Positions 6,656-14,935 of a DNA stretch of 37,493 bases are shown here, piece after piece. Position 1 is the first letter of the stretch; each line of letters starts with the position of its first letter. The notes beneath the pieces are model-generated. The model worked only from the letters and a program-made list of their open reading frames with translations. It searched no databases and was not told where the DNA came from. Origin of the DNA: Lachnospiraceae bacterium C10 (GTDB lineage Bacteria > Bacillota > Clostridia > Lachnospirales > Lachnospiraceae). The position numbers and the translations under genes are program-made. The stretch spans positions 1-37,493 of the forward strand of contig FMTN01000030.1 in the NCBI GenBank assembly GCA_900100095.1, in the 5' to 3' direction.

Positions 6656-8311
6656 TCAGACCTCCCCTTCATAAATCTCGTAGGCTCCGGAATCGATTCC
6701 AAGTCGCTTCTCCTTCGACATATTGATACGAAGAACCAGCTTTCTGTTTTCTAATCTTCTCTCGACATGCAGCACATCGTCCTCAGCGGATATTCTTACG
6801 ATTCCTTCCTGCACAATCTTTTTCTTCTTATAGGCCAAAAGTTCTCTGACCGCATTTAAAAAATCCTTATCCCAGTTGTCTTCCTCCCAGTCAAAACATC
6901 TTCTGGAATCCGGATCATAACCGCCTTCCATACAGATTTCCGTTCCGTAGTACAGACAGATCGCTCCCGGATATATGACAGCCAACGCAATGGCGCTTAA
7001 TACCCTGTTCTTATCCTTTCCGGTTTCTGTATAGATGCGATGGGTATCATGGGAATCCAGAAGATTCAGCATCATGTTGTTTACCTGCTGGGTATTTCGC
7101 ATAAGAATATTATTCAGCTTCTCTGCCATCTGTTCGGCACAGAATTTCCCGTGTGCAAAATAATCCAGGCAGGCCTTGGTAAAGGCATAATTCATAATGC
7201 TGTCATACTGGTCGCCCATCAGGTAAGGGTATGCATCGTGCCAGTTCTCACCGATGATGACGCAATCCTCTTTGGTGGCCTTGACCTGTCGGCGGAACTG
7301 TCTCCAGAATTCATGGGAAACTTCATCCGATACATCCAGCCGCCATCCGTCAATGTCCGCTTCCCTAATCCAGTACAGAGCAATATCCAAAAGGAATGCC
7401 TGCACTTCCTCATTCGCTGTGTTCAGCTTCGGCATATAATTGCAGGAGGCAAAACATTCATAATTCATCTTTTCCGGATCCGGATAATCCCCATCGATCA
7501 AAAACCAGTTGTAATAGGCTGACTTCTTTCCTTTTTCCAGCACGTCCCGGAATTCTTTCATGTCCATGCTGCAGTGGTTAAACACCGCATCCAGAATGAT
7601 TCGAATTCCCCTTTTATGTGCCTTTGATACCAGTTCCTTAAAGTCTTCCAGACTTCCAAACATGGAATCGATCTTCTTATAATTCTCGATGTCATATTTA
7701 TGATTGGACTTCGATTGAAAAATCGGGGTCAGATAAATGGCATTAACCCCTAAATCCTGTAAATAATTAAGTTTTTCAACGATACCCCGTATATCTCCCC
7801 CGGCAAAACTTGTCGGTGTCGGAAGCTCTCCCCACTTCATATTGATATAGGAACCGTCTTTTTCCGGATCCCCACGGAAGAAACGATCCACAAAGATCTG
7901 ATAAAACACCGCTCCCGGCATCCACGGAACCACTTTCATATAATCATTTTCATTGATGTAAGGCATCTGAAAAAAATTATAGAAGGCTTCCGGATAGTTG
8001 TAGGTATCGGTCAATCCGTCTTCACTGTAATAGTAGCGATGGCCATTCTCTTCGATCTGGAAAATGTAGGCCAGTCGTACGTCCTTTAACTTTAATCTTT
8101 TTTCATAATATTTATATAAGTTATCCTCGTAATGTGCCGTCATCTCAACGGTCTGACGACGAGTCTGATATTCATATTTTGCGCCATATACCAGCTTGAC
8201 CCGAATTCCTGTGTCTTCCTTCGCCGCACGGAATCGAATCACGATCTCATCTCTGTCTACTGCAAAGCAGTAACGGGAGTCCGGTATATGCAGTAATGCA
8301 TATTGATTCAT
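6656..8311 (-). CDS. Intracellular alpha-amylase family enzyme (neopullulanase/cyclomaltodextrinase type)
   Basis: This 551-residue GH13 enzyme has an N-terminal beta-sandwich of about 110 residues (CBM34-like) followed by the TIM barrel. Conserved regions are visible: DAVFNH (region I), GWRLDVSDEV with the nucleophile Asp (II), IIGENWHDAY with the acid/base Glu (III) and LLDSHDTHRI with the transition-state Asp (IV). No signal peptide is present, so it acts in the cytoplasm on imported maltodextrins or cyclodextrins. The ATG at 8311 fits; an earlier TTG at 8344 adds only a basic tail. It is the first gene of the operon, and the operator at 8383-8396 lies upstream. Confidence 0.92.
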   Translation of the reverse strand: MNQYALLHIPDSRYCFAVDRDEIVIRFRAAKEDTGIRVKLVYGAKYEYQTRRQTVEMTAHYEDNLYKYYEKRLKLKDVRLAYIFQIEENGHRYYYSEDGLTDTYNYPEAFYNFFQMPYINENDYMKVVPWMPGAVFYQIFVDRFFRGDPEKDGSYINMKWGELPTPTSFAGGDIRGIVEKLNYLQDLGVNAIYLTPIFQSKSNHKYDIENYKKIDSMFGSLEDFKELVSKAHKRGIRIILDAVFNHCSMDMKEFRDVLEKGKKSAYYNWFLIDGDYPDPEKMNYECFASCNYMPKLNTANEEVQAFLLDIALYWIREADIDGWRLDVSDEVSHEFWRQFRRQVKATKEDCVIIGENWHDAYPYLMGDQYDSIMNYAFTKACLDYFAHGKFCAEQMAEKLNNILMRNTQQVNNMMLNLLDSHDTHRIYTETGKDKNRVLSAIALAVIYPGAICLYYGTEICMEGGYDPDSRRCFDWEEDNWDKDFLNAVRELLAYKKKKIVQEGIVRISAEDDVLHVERRLENRKLVLRINMSKEKRLGIDSGAYEIYEGEV

Positions 8312-8337
8312 GGAACCTTTTTTCCTTCTTTTTATAT

Positions 8338-8366
8338 TTGACAAATCAAATATTTTCCTATTAAAT
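8338..8366 (+). promoter_or_regulatory. Promoter of the LacI-type regulator
   Basis: TTGACA (8338-8343), 17-nt spacer, TTAAAT (8361-8366) on the plus strand, in the divergent region between the regulator and the amylase operon. Confidence 0.5.
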
Positions 8367-8382
8367 TATAATAACAAAATAA

Positions 8383-8396
8383 TTGAAACGGTTAAA
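8383..8396. promoter_or_regulatory. LacI-family operator in the divergent promoter region
   Basis: TTGAAACGGTTAAA is an imperfect palindrome centred on CG, of the LacI/CcpA type, and resembles the perfect site at 10107-10118. It lies downstream of the regulator's -10 and upstream of the amylase operon, so it could control both. A CcpA cre site is the alternative reading. Confidence 0.55.
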
Positions 8397-8432
8397 TCAC
8401 TATTTTTATTTTTCATACTACAGGAGGCATTT

Positions 8433-9236
8433 ATGGCAGCTAACAATATTACAATTAAGGATGTTGCACGGGAAGCAGGCGTTTCCATCGCTACTGTCTC
8501 CTACGTCATTAACAACCGAACCGATGTGAAGATCAAGGATGAGACCCGTAAAAAGGTTCTTCAGGTCATTAACCTTTTAGGCTATACCCCGAACCAGGCA
8601 GCCAAGGCTCTGGTATCCAACCGGAAGAGCCTTCTCGGCGTCTATCTTCCGGATATGAACGATCCTCTGTGCAATGCCCAGGGTCTTGCCACATTAAAGG
8701 AACTCGTCAACTACTTCCACAAGAACCGGTTCGAAATTCTCCTGCTGAATGATCAGGATCTGTGCAAGTGCGATCAGGCCGATGCCATCATCTGCTATAA
8801 CACAGAGCGCAGTACCTTCTTCCAGCTTGGAGACAATAACTTCATTCCACTGATTGCCCTGGACTGCATGGTGAACGACCCGCTGTTCTATCAGTTAAAT
8901 TCCGATCCGTCTGTCATCCTCAAGGAAGCAGAAGAATTTTTCGGTGACGAATCCTATACGGTGGTCATGCTTGCTTCTCCAAATGAAGAGAAGGCAACCT
9001 TTTTTACCTCTGCCTTCCCTTCCCTGCGGTTCATATCTTCTTACGATGAGCTTACGAGTCTCTATGGTCAGAACCTTGTGGTCATGGACTCTGTCTTAAA
9101 CGACCTGTTGCAGGATCACGGAAAGGTTATGTACCACCCTTCCATCACCCGGGCCAAGCTCGATTCTCTGAAGGAATGCATTCTTGCCACCCTGCAGCGT
9201 ACCGCCATTGACCAGCACAACATCCTGATTCCGTAA
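8433..9236 (+). CDS. LacI-family transcriptional regulator, compact form
   Basis: The product starts MAANNITIKDVAREAGVSIA, with a classical LacI HTH and hinge in residues 1-60 (ATVSYVINNR, GYTPNQAAKALVSNRK). It is only 267 residues long, against the usual 330-345. The effector-binding part is shortened: the core LLGVYLPDMNDP is followed by a brief first lobe, and the second-lobe segments normally seen (the SIPEDVSV-type stretch) are missing or remodelled. ACAGGAGG precedes the ATG, which decides this start over an upstream in-frame ATG. Divergent to the amylase/transport operon and next to the lipoprotein gene, it probably represses both in the absence of maltodextrin. The ligand is inferred from context. 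Confidence 0.88.
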   Translation: MAANNITIKDVAREAGVSIATVSYVINNRTDVKIKDETRKKVLQVINLLGYTPNQAAKALVSNRKSLLGVYLPDMNDPLCNAQGLATLKELVNYFHKNRFEILLLNDQDLCKCDQADAIICYNTERSTFFQLGDNNFIPLIALDCMVNDPLFYQLNSDPSVILKEAEEFFGDESYTVVMLASPNEEKATFFTSAFPSLRFISSYDELTSLYGQNLVVMDSVLNDLLQDHGKVMYHPSITRAKLDSLKECILATLQRTAIDQHNILIP

Positions 9237-9237
9237 A

Positions 9238-10035
9238 TTACTTTCCGTTATATACAAAGGAGATGCTGTCATACGGATTCAGATTGAAGTTCTCCTTCTT
9301 ATCATCGGAATAGTGCTCATCCTCTGTGTCGTAGGTATCCTCCAGAGGATGGGTTACCAGGGTAAAGGTATAATTTCCATCCACTGCCACTTCGATATTG
9401 GACTTCTTAACCGATGCATCTCCAAGGGATCCGGAATTCTTGAAATATTCGGTTCCATCCTGCTCTGTGGTATTAAGGTATCCGTATCCTCTCTGATCTT
9501 CCCAGGAAGCGTTCATTGCGAACTGGAACTGATCCCCTGCTTTCAGATCCAGGGTGATGGTATAGACATTCTCTTCTTTGTTGTCTTCCTTCTTCAGCTT
9601 CTGTGCATCGCCCACAACAGCGCCCCAGTTTGACTCTTTTAACACATCACTTGTACCGTTACCGACGATGTAGAATTCTCTTGTATCCTCCTGATACTTG
9701 GCAAATCCAGCATACAGGGATGTGTCCTGCTCTAACGGCTTGCTTGCATCAAACTTTCTTGAAAGCTCCGGGGTTACATACCAGCCGACAAAGGTGTAGC
9801 CATCCTTCTTCGGATCTGCTTCTGTAAACAGCTCTCCCTTCTTCACGGCAGCCGTTGAAAGCTCGGTCTTACCATCACTGTCATACATGGTAACCTTCAC
9901 CTCATCGGCCTGTGCCTCAGTCTCCTGCTTTGTTGTGGTCTTGGCCTGACTCTTGCTTCCGCAGCCGGTAAATGCCAGACTGCTGACTGCCATACATGTC
10001 ATTAAAAGCACTGTTACAACCTGTTTTCTCTTCAT
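9238..10035 (-). CDS. Surface lipoprotein with InlB-type repeat and putative starch-binding domain
   Basis: The 265-residue product has a lipoprotein signal (..SSLAFTGC, Cys at about 25), then a Ser/Thr/Lys linker. Next comes a Listeria-Bacteroides (InlB B-type) repeat: KKGELFTEADPKKDGYTFVG and WY..LYAGF, about residues 45-112. A C-terminal beta-domain begins EFYIVGNGTSD and includes YTITLDLKAGDQFQFAMN, recalling SusE/SusF and pullulanase-type starch-binding modules. It is not an enzyme by any motif I can see. Two LacI-type palindromes sit at its promoter, linking it to the maltodextrin locus. I infer a role in holding starch or oligosaccharide at the cell surface. It ends 1 bp from the convergent regulator gene. 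Confidence 0.75.
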   Translation of the reverse strand: MKRKQVVTVLLMTCMAVSSLAFTGCGSKSQAKTTTKQETEAQADEVKVTMYDSDGKTELSTAAVKKGELFTEADPKKDGYTFVGWYVTPELSRKFDASKPLEQDTSLYAGFAKYQEDTREFYIVGNGTSDVLKESNWGAVVGDAQKLKKEDNKEENVYTITLDLKAGDQFQFAMNASWEDQRGYGYLNTTEQDGTEYFKNSGSLGDASVKKSNIEVAVDGNYTFTLVTHPLEDTYDTEDEHYSDDKKENFNLNPYDSISFVYNGK

Positions 10036-10052
10036 CTTATAACTCCTCCCAG

Positions 10053-10064
10053 TTAATCGTTTAA
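10053..10064. promoter_or_regulatory. LacI-type operator, leader copy
   Basis: TTAATCGTTTAA differs by one base from the perfect palindrome at 10107-10118. It sits in the 5' leader of the lipoprotein gene, 43 bp from the other site (about four helical turns), a distance compatible with looping. Confidence 0.5.
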
Positions 10065-10079
10065 ATGTTTTTCCGTTTT

Positions 10080-10110
10080 TTAAGCGACAATTTCATTGAT
10101 TGTCGCTTAA
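10080..10110. repeat. Inverted repeat in the leader of the lipoprotein gene
   Basis: TTAAGCGACAAT (10080-10091) is repeated in inverted form at 10099-10110 around a 7-nt loop. In the transcript it would form a 12-bp stem in the leader just after the operator; it might protect the mRNA 5' end or attenuate expression. Confidence 0.55.
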
Positions 10111-10118
10111 ACGTTTAA
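10107..10118. promoter_or_regulatory. LacI-family operator, perfect palindrome
   Basis: TTAAACGTTTAA begins about 10 nt downstream of the -10 box of the lipoprotein promoter, so a bound repressor would block the start of transcription. The neighbouring LacI-type gene at 8433 is the obvious candidate. Confidence 0.65.
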
Positions 10119-10127
10119 CTCACTTAA

Positions 10128-10156
10128 AAATTAACACAGAAATGCCGTATCGTCAA
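10128..10156 (-). promoter_or_regulatory. Promoter of the surface lipoprotein gene
   Basis: On the minus strand TTGACG (10156-10151), a 17-nt spacer and TAATTT (10133-10128). The -35 box lies inside one arm of the hairpin that follows lysA. Confidence 0.6.
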
Positions 10157-10190
10157 TTGTATAATCCCTACAAATGACGATACGGCATTT
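10140..10190 (-). terminator. Hairpin downstream of lysA
   Basis: AAATGCCGTATCGTCA (10140-10155) and its exact complement (10175-10190) form a 16-bp stem with a 19-nt loop, 14 bp after the lysA stop. The T-tract is short, so termination is likely but not certain. Confidence 0.55.
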
Positions 10191-10203
10191 TGTGCAATTC
10201 TAT

Positions 10204-11502
10204 TTAGATGAAATCCGGAATCACATGATTTTGAATGATCTGATCATAGGTCTGCGGCTTTACCATCCAGGCTGCCTTTCCCTCTTTTACCAGTACCACG
10301 CCCGGTATCGGATTGTTATTATAGTTGGATGCCATGGTATATCCATAAGCACCTGTGGATAAGACTGCGATGATATCTCCCTGTTCCACAGAAGACGGAA
10401 TCTTCATCTCCGGAATCAGGATATCGCCGGATTCACAATACTTACCACATAAGGAAACGGTCTCCTCCAACGGCTCCTCTGCCTTGTTGGCCACGATTCC
10501 CTTATATTCCGCCTGATACAAAGCCACGCGGATGTTATCACCCATTCCGCCATCGACCGATACGTATTTGCGGACACCCGGAATCTCTTTGATCTGTCCA
10601 ACCTTATAGAGGGTTATGCCCGCCTCTGCTACAACCGAACGTCCCGGCTCAATGACTGCCACCGGACAAGGAATTCCGATTTCCTCTGACCGCTTCTGTA
10701 ACCGTTCCATCATCGGATCCATGAAGAAGCTGTAAGGCTTTCTCTCCTCATCGGTGTAGGTTACGCCGTAGCCTCCGCCGAAATTAACTTCCTTCACAGT
10801 GACATTAAATTCATCCTTGATTCTTGCCACCCAGTCCATAAGCACATCAAGCGCCTGTAAATATGCATCATTCTCAAACAGCTGTGAACCGATATGCATG
10901 TGCAGTCCGACAAACTCAAGGTACTCGGAATCCACCACCTGCTCGATCACCGGAAGGAAAATCTCCTCTACCAGTGGAATTCCAAATTTGGAATCCTTCT
11001 TTCCGGTCACAATATAATCATGGGTACTTGCTGCCACTCCCGGCGTAATACGAACCATGATGTTCATCTTCTTCTGATACTTTTTGCAGGCCGCCTCGAT
11101 CAGTTCGATTTCCTGAAGTCCATCTAAAATAATACGACCTACCCCATAGGAAACCGCCTGATCGATCTCCTCCGGGAGCTTGTTATTTCCGTTAAATTCC
11201 ACACACTCTGCAGGGAAGTCCACCTGCTGTGCCGCATACAGTTCTCCTCCGGATACAACATCAATGCAGGCTCCGGCCTTTTTCAAAATCTCATACATAC
11301 CAGTGGTGCAAAATGCTTTCGATGCATAAGCAATACGGGAAGACGGATATTTCTCTGTGAACTGTTCCTTTAGCTCATTGATTCGTCTCATAATTTCTGA
11401 GTATGACATCACGTAAACCGGTGTTCCGAATTTCTCTGCCAACTCTGTCGTGTCACAACCATCAAAATACAGCCTGTTGTCTCTTATTTCTAAATTATTC
11501 AA
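10204..11502 (-). CDS. lysA: Diaminopimelate decarboxylase
   Basis: This 432-residue PLP enzyme of the alanine racemase fold III family converts meso-diaminopimelate to L-lysine, the last step of lysine synthesis. The PLP lysine is in RIAYASKAFCT (about residue 61). Other landmarks are GGELYAA, the HMHIGSQ motif, EPGRSVVAEAG and the active-site cysteine motif CGKYCESGD, followed by GAYGYTMASNYN. Length fits the family. The start is TTG at 11502, with AAAGGAG 7 nt upstream; no ATG is available before conserved sequence. Its partner ddh, which makes meso-diaminopimelate, lies at 30166. It follows the transglutaminase gene by 99 bp on the same strand and may have its own promoter. Confidence 0.95.
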   Translation of the reverse strand: MNNLEIRDNRLYFDGCDTTELAEKFGTPVYVMSYSEIMRRINELKEQFTEKYPSSRIAYASKAFCTTGMYEILKKAGACIDVVSGGELYAAQQVDFPAECVEFNGNNKLPEEIDQAVSYGVGRIILDGLQEIELIEAACKKYQKKMNIMVRITPGVAASTHDYIVTGKKDSKFGIPLVEEIFLPVIEQVVDSEYLEFVGLHMHIGSQLFENDAYLQALDVLMDWVARIKDEFNVTVKEVNFGGGYGVTYTDEERKPYSFFMDPMMERLQKRSEEIGIPCPVAVIEPGRSVVAEAGITLYKVGQIKEIPGVRKYVSVDGGMGDNIRVALYQAEYKGIVANKAEEPLEETVSLCGKYCESGDILIPEMKIPSSVEQGDIIAVLSTGAYGYTMASNYNNNPIPGVVLVKEGKAAWMVKPQTYDQIIQNHVIPDFI

Positions 11503-11601
11503 TCCAGTCTCCTTTGCTAAGTCATCCTGTGAACAAATTCCGCCTACATCTTAGCAATTATCCGGTCAAGTTTCCAGTCTTTCCGCCGCTTTTATCCTCT
11601 T

Positions 11602-13761
11602 TTATCCTCTGATATATTTCCAGTACACATACTTCCACCGGCCTTTTTCATCATACAGCCGCTGATACAGGCAGTTCATGCAGTCTTCGGCCGCTTCCTT
11701 CCCCGGTACATCTTCTCCTCGTCCGTAGTAAAAGCTCTGCATTCCCTGCAGGAATTCCACTTCCTTTGCCTGCAATTTCTCCCCGCAACGAAGATAAAAT
11801 TCCTGTAGGGTCTCACCTTCCTCCATGGTAAAACCAAGGATATGCAAAATCCTGAGATTGTTCCTACACAATTTCCTGTACTGCTCCTGTTGCGGCAAAT
11901 GTAAAAACTGCCACTTGGCAAACAGATTCCCCAGCACCATACAAACGCTTAAGACAAGTACAAGCCCCAAAGCAACGATTACCGACCGCCAAATCCATGG
12001 TGTGACCTGCTTTTTCGTAGGTTTTGGGGAAGGAAGCTTCTTGCCGCTCTTCCCGTGACGTTTCTGTCCTCCCTTTGCGTAGTAGGCCGTCGGGTCAAAG
12101 ACTTCCCCCTTGACGTTCTCATCTGCATCTTCCCAGGCCGAGATTACCTTCTTGCCCGGGGTCGGTTCAAAGGACAACCAGCCAAAGCCATCCACATAGG
12201 CTTCGGCCCACGCATGAGCCTCGTTGGATGTCACAATAACACTTCCACCGCTCTTTCCCTCAATACAGTACCCCTGCACATATCGCGCCGGAATTCCAAG
12301 GGAACGTGCAATGATAACAAAGGCACTGGCGTAATGGCTACAATACCCCTTTCTGCTTCGGAAAAGCAGATCGTCAACAAAGGTCGCTTCATCCTTGACA
12401 TTCCTTGGCAAATCCCCCGGTTGAAGAGAATATTCCATACCGGAAAGCAGCGCCTCCAGCTTTCTAAGCTTATCGTAGTCACTCTCACAGCCTTCCAGTT
12501 TCTCCTGTATGTAAGTTCTCGCGCGGATGGAAAGTCCGGTTTTCGGCAGGTATTTTCTGTATACCTTTTCCATTTTCGGATCGTGGGGAACTTTCTCACG
12601 GTAGGAGGACTGTGATTTCAGAAACTTTCGGAAGTCCTCATGATCCTGGTTTAATCTGTAATACAAAATATCATACATTGTATCATACCCCAATTGGGAG
12701 GATGCATGAAGGTCGTCTCCTTCCTCCTTAACGTGCTCCCCTTTGATACGGATATGATTTACATTGGTATTCAGCGGCGCAAAAATATACTTCGTCCGAA
12801 AATCCAGATAACGGATACCAAGATCCACCCGTCGTATATACCGGTTACGGTCCACACCGGCCTGCATATTGATGTTACGGACAACCTCATCATATTCTTC
12901 ATCGCGTAGCGTCTGGTTCCCTTTTACGGTCGATTTCCAGCCACGGCCGGTAAAACGATCGAAGGTCTTCCCCCGAAGATAGACAACCGATCCCGCATTC
13001 CTGCCGAAGGTCACCTCCATAACGTCCTTTGGATCCTCATCGGAAAGTTTCGAAGCGAACGACGCCTCTTCACTGAATCCAATCTGACCCTCATAGTCGT
13101 CATTCCCTGTCAAACGGTTCTGCCACCTTGTCATCAGATCTGCCGTTCTCTCCCAGATTCTTACCGTAAAACTCCAGTCAAAGGGCTCTTTCGGTGTAGG
13201 AAGAGCAAATACCCCAAGACAGATAATGAAAAGAAACGGTGCAATGGTCACAAGATGCTTTCGATGGTCAATTTCCCCCTCCTTTTTCCAGTGGTACTGC
13301 ACCTCCTCTACCATCGCTGCAAGGAAAGGCAGAATCACAATCGCAAAAATTTTCTTTGGCAACGGAATCTGAAAGACAAGTCCTGTCACCAAAAGTACAG
13401 CGTTTAATGCTATCATAATGCGCCGGGTCAGTGAATTTTTCATGGAAAAAGCAAGAAGTGCGCATCCAACGGTTATAAGAGCGACAGCTCCCATCCAAAA
13501 AAGCGTCTGCCCCACCTGCTCCCTCTGTCGTCCCACCTGAAAAGCACTCCAGAGCACCGTCAAAAAGACAGTAACCGTCGCAAGGATAAGGCGCACTCTC
13601 CCTCTCGTGTACCGGATCGCCATGGCTATGGACATCACCAGAATCGACAGAATGAACATCGCCCCACCCTTCTCCGGCAAGAGCCCCAGCCGTCTTCCAT
13701 ACGTCTCCACCAGAAGACAAAGCGGTATGATATAGATTCCATCGTATAGACAGTAAATCAT
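11602..13761 (-). CDS. Membrane transglutaminase-like protein (DUF3488/TgpA type)
   Basis: The 719-residue protein has about six N-terminal membrane helices (residues 1-200), an extracellular part, a transglutaminase-like core, another helix (about 605-630) and a cytoplasmic DUF4129-like tail. Catalytic residues are visible: Cys in RKGYCSHYASAF, His in NEAHAWAEAYVDGFGWL, and the acidic position in LSFEPTPG, where Glu stands for the more common Asp. It is the third gene of a MoxR-DUF58-transglutaminase operon, a widespread but poorly understood surface system. TGATG couples it to the DUF58 gene (ATG at 13761; a GTG at 13764 is also in frame). The substrate is unknown; peptidase or cross-linking activity at the envelope is inferred. 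Confidence 0.88.
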   Translation of the reverse strand: MIYCLYDGIYIIPLCLLVETYGRRLGLLPEKGGAMFILSILVMSIAMAIRYTRGRVRLILATVTVFLTVLWSAFQVGRQREQVGQTLFWMGAVALITVGCALLAFSMKNSLTRRIMIALNAVLLVTGLVFQIPLPKKIFAIVILPFLAAMVEEVQYHWKKEGEIDHRKHLVTIAPFLFIICLGVFALPTPKEPFDWSFTVRIWERTADLMTRWQNRLTGNDDYEGQIGFSEEASFASKLSDEDPKDVMEVTFGRNAGSVVYLRGKTFDRFTGRGWKSTVKGNQTLRDEEYDEVVRNINMQAGVDRNRYIRRVDLGIRYLDFRTKYIFAPLNTNVNHIRIKGEHVKEEGDDLHASSQLGYDTMYDILYYRLNQDHEDFRKFLKSQSSYREKVPHDPKMEKVYRKYLPKTGLSIRARTYIQEKLEGCESDYDKLRKLEALLSGMEYSLQPGDLPRNVKDEATFVDDLLFRSRKGYCSHYASAFVIIARSLGIPARYVQGYCIEGKSGGSVIVTSNEAHAWAEAYVDGFGWLSFEPTPGKKVISAWEDADENVKGEVFDPTAYYAKGGQKRHGKSGKKLPSPKPTKKQVTPWIWRSVIVALGLVLVLSVCMVLGNLFAKWQFLHLPQQEQYRKLCRNNLRILHILGFTMEEGETLQEFYLRCGEKLQAKEVEFLQGMQSFYYGRGEDVPGKEAAEDCMNCLYQRLYDEKGRWKYVYWKYIRG

Positions 13762-14930
13762 CACAGCACCTCCTGTAAGGCGCGATCCGTTGGAATCGTC
13801 ACAATACGGACATTCGGGATTCCATCCAGACCGCTGACCTGCTCATGATTTCTAATCATACAGATCAGGACATAGACCCCATGTTCTGCCAGTGCCTGTA
13901 CCAGCTGACCTCCAATCTCTGTCATTTCATACACAACAAATATCACCAGCTTGGAGGAAAACAGTTCTCTTTCATTGCGTAAGGTCGCCAAAAGTCTCTG
14001 TGGCTTATAGGAACGATGAAATTCGACCCCTGAGATTCCTTCATAATACCGCTCGAAGGTATCCACCCCTGAAAGCGTTAGGCATTCCAGTGACGCCTGC
14101 ATATAGTAGGTTCGTGAAGGAATTCTCTGCTGCGCATAAAAAAGTGCCAGTGCCAACACCGTCTCCAGCACTTTGTTTTCCGGCGGCAGATACATTTTCT
14201 CCTCTTCTTCCCGCCGATATGTCGTAAAAAGGATACAGATTCCCTGCTGTCTTTCCCCGATCCGTTTCCGGATCATCAGCTCATGCTGTCTGGCTGAGAC
14301 CTTCCAGTTCATCTGCTTAGGATCGTCCCCCGGTTCATAACGGCGAACCAGAACATCCGGTATGCTGTCCGCCATATCATGCTCTCTTGTCACAGTCGCA
14401 AGATTGTCGATGCAGTTCAACTGATCCAGCATCACGATCTGTGGCCGGACAACTGCCTTAAGGGGCTCCCTGTTCTGATAGCAGATATGAATCAGACGAA
14501 AAAAATCCCAGGCCTCGATTTCCTTGATTCCCACCAGATAATTCCCCCGGTATTTACAGATCAGTTCGGACTCTTTATGCACGCGATGTCCCGGCAACAG
14601 CTCGTATTCTATGGCATCATCCAAACCGACAATTTGGGAAAAAGAGGAATAATAACGGACTCTAAGCCCTGCAAAACCAATGGGATCTTCATTCACCAGA
14701 GAAAAATAGAACGGGACACGCTGGTTCACCTGCACCCATCTGGCCCCCATCTCCTGATAAATCTTGAAACGATACAGGACATATCCTACATACAACAGAC
14801 TGACCATCGGCAGCAATGTAAGCATGGCAAAAAGTCCATAACTTATGACACCCCCGTAAAATGTGATTCCAAGTATGGACAATCCCCAAAGAACTATATA
14901 AATCATCCGGTTTCGCCAGATTTCGTTCAT
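13761..14930 (-). CDS. DUF58 domain protein
   Basis: This 389-residue protein has two membrane helices at the N-terminus (within residues 1-55) followed by a soluble region with the DUF58 signature YEPGDDPKQMNWKVSARQ (about 210-230), and a von Willebrand A-like tail. DUF58 proteins occur almost always next to a MoxR ATPase and often a transglutaminase-like gene, exactly as here. They are thought to be clients or adaptors of the ATPase. A GTG at 14939 is also in frame; I prefer ATG 14930, preceded by GGAG. The coding region follows the moxR-like gene closely and overlaps the next gene by one base. Confidence 0.88.
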   Translation of the reverse strand: MNEIWRNRMIYIVLWGLSILGITFYGGVISYGLFAMLTLLPMVSLLYVGYVLYRFKIYQEMGARWVQVNQRVPFYFSLVNEDPIGFAGLRVRYYSSFSQIVGLDDAIEYELLPGHRVHKESELICKYRGNYLVGIKEIEAWDFFRLIHICYQNREPLKAVVRPQIVMLDQLNCIDNLATVTREHDMADSIPDVLVRRYEPGDDPKQMNWKVSARQHELMIRKRIGERQQGICILFTTYRREEEEKMYLPPENKVLETVLALALFYAQQRIPSRTYYMQASLECLTLSGVDTFERYYEGISGVEFHRSYKPQRLLATLRNERELFSSKLVIFVVYEMTEIGGQLVQALAEHGVYVLICMIRNHEQVSGLDGIPNVRIVTIPTDRALQEVL

Positions 14931-14935
14931 CTTCC

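Noticed and set aside
3054-8311. A missing MalK-type ATPase as sign of gene loss
   Set aside because: Many Firmicutes sugar transporters of this class use one shared ATPase encoded elsewhere, so absence here is normal.
12055-12615. Plus-strand ORF of 186 codons
   Set aside because: It lies opposite the well-supported transglutaminase-like gene and shows no family pattern or ribosome site.
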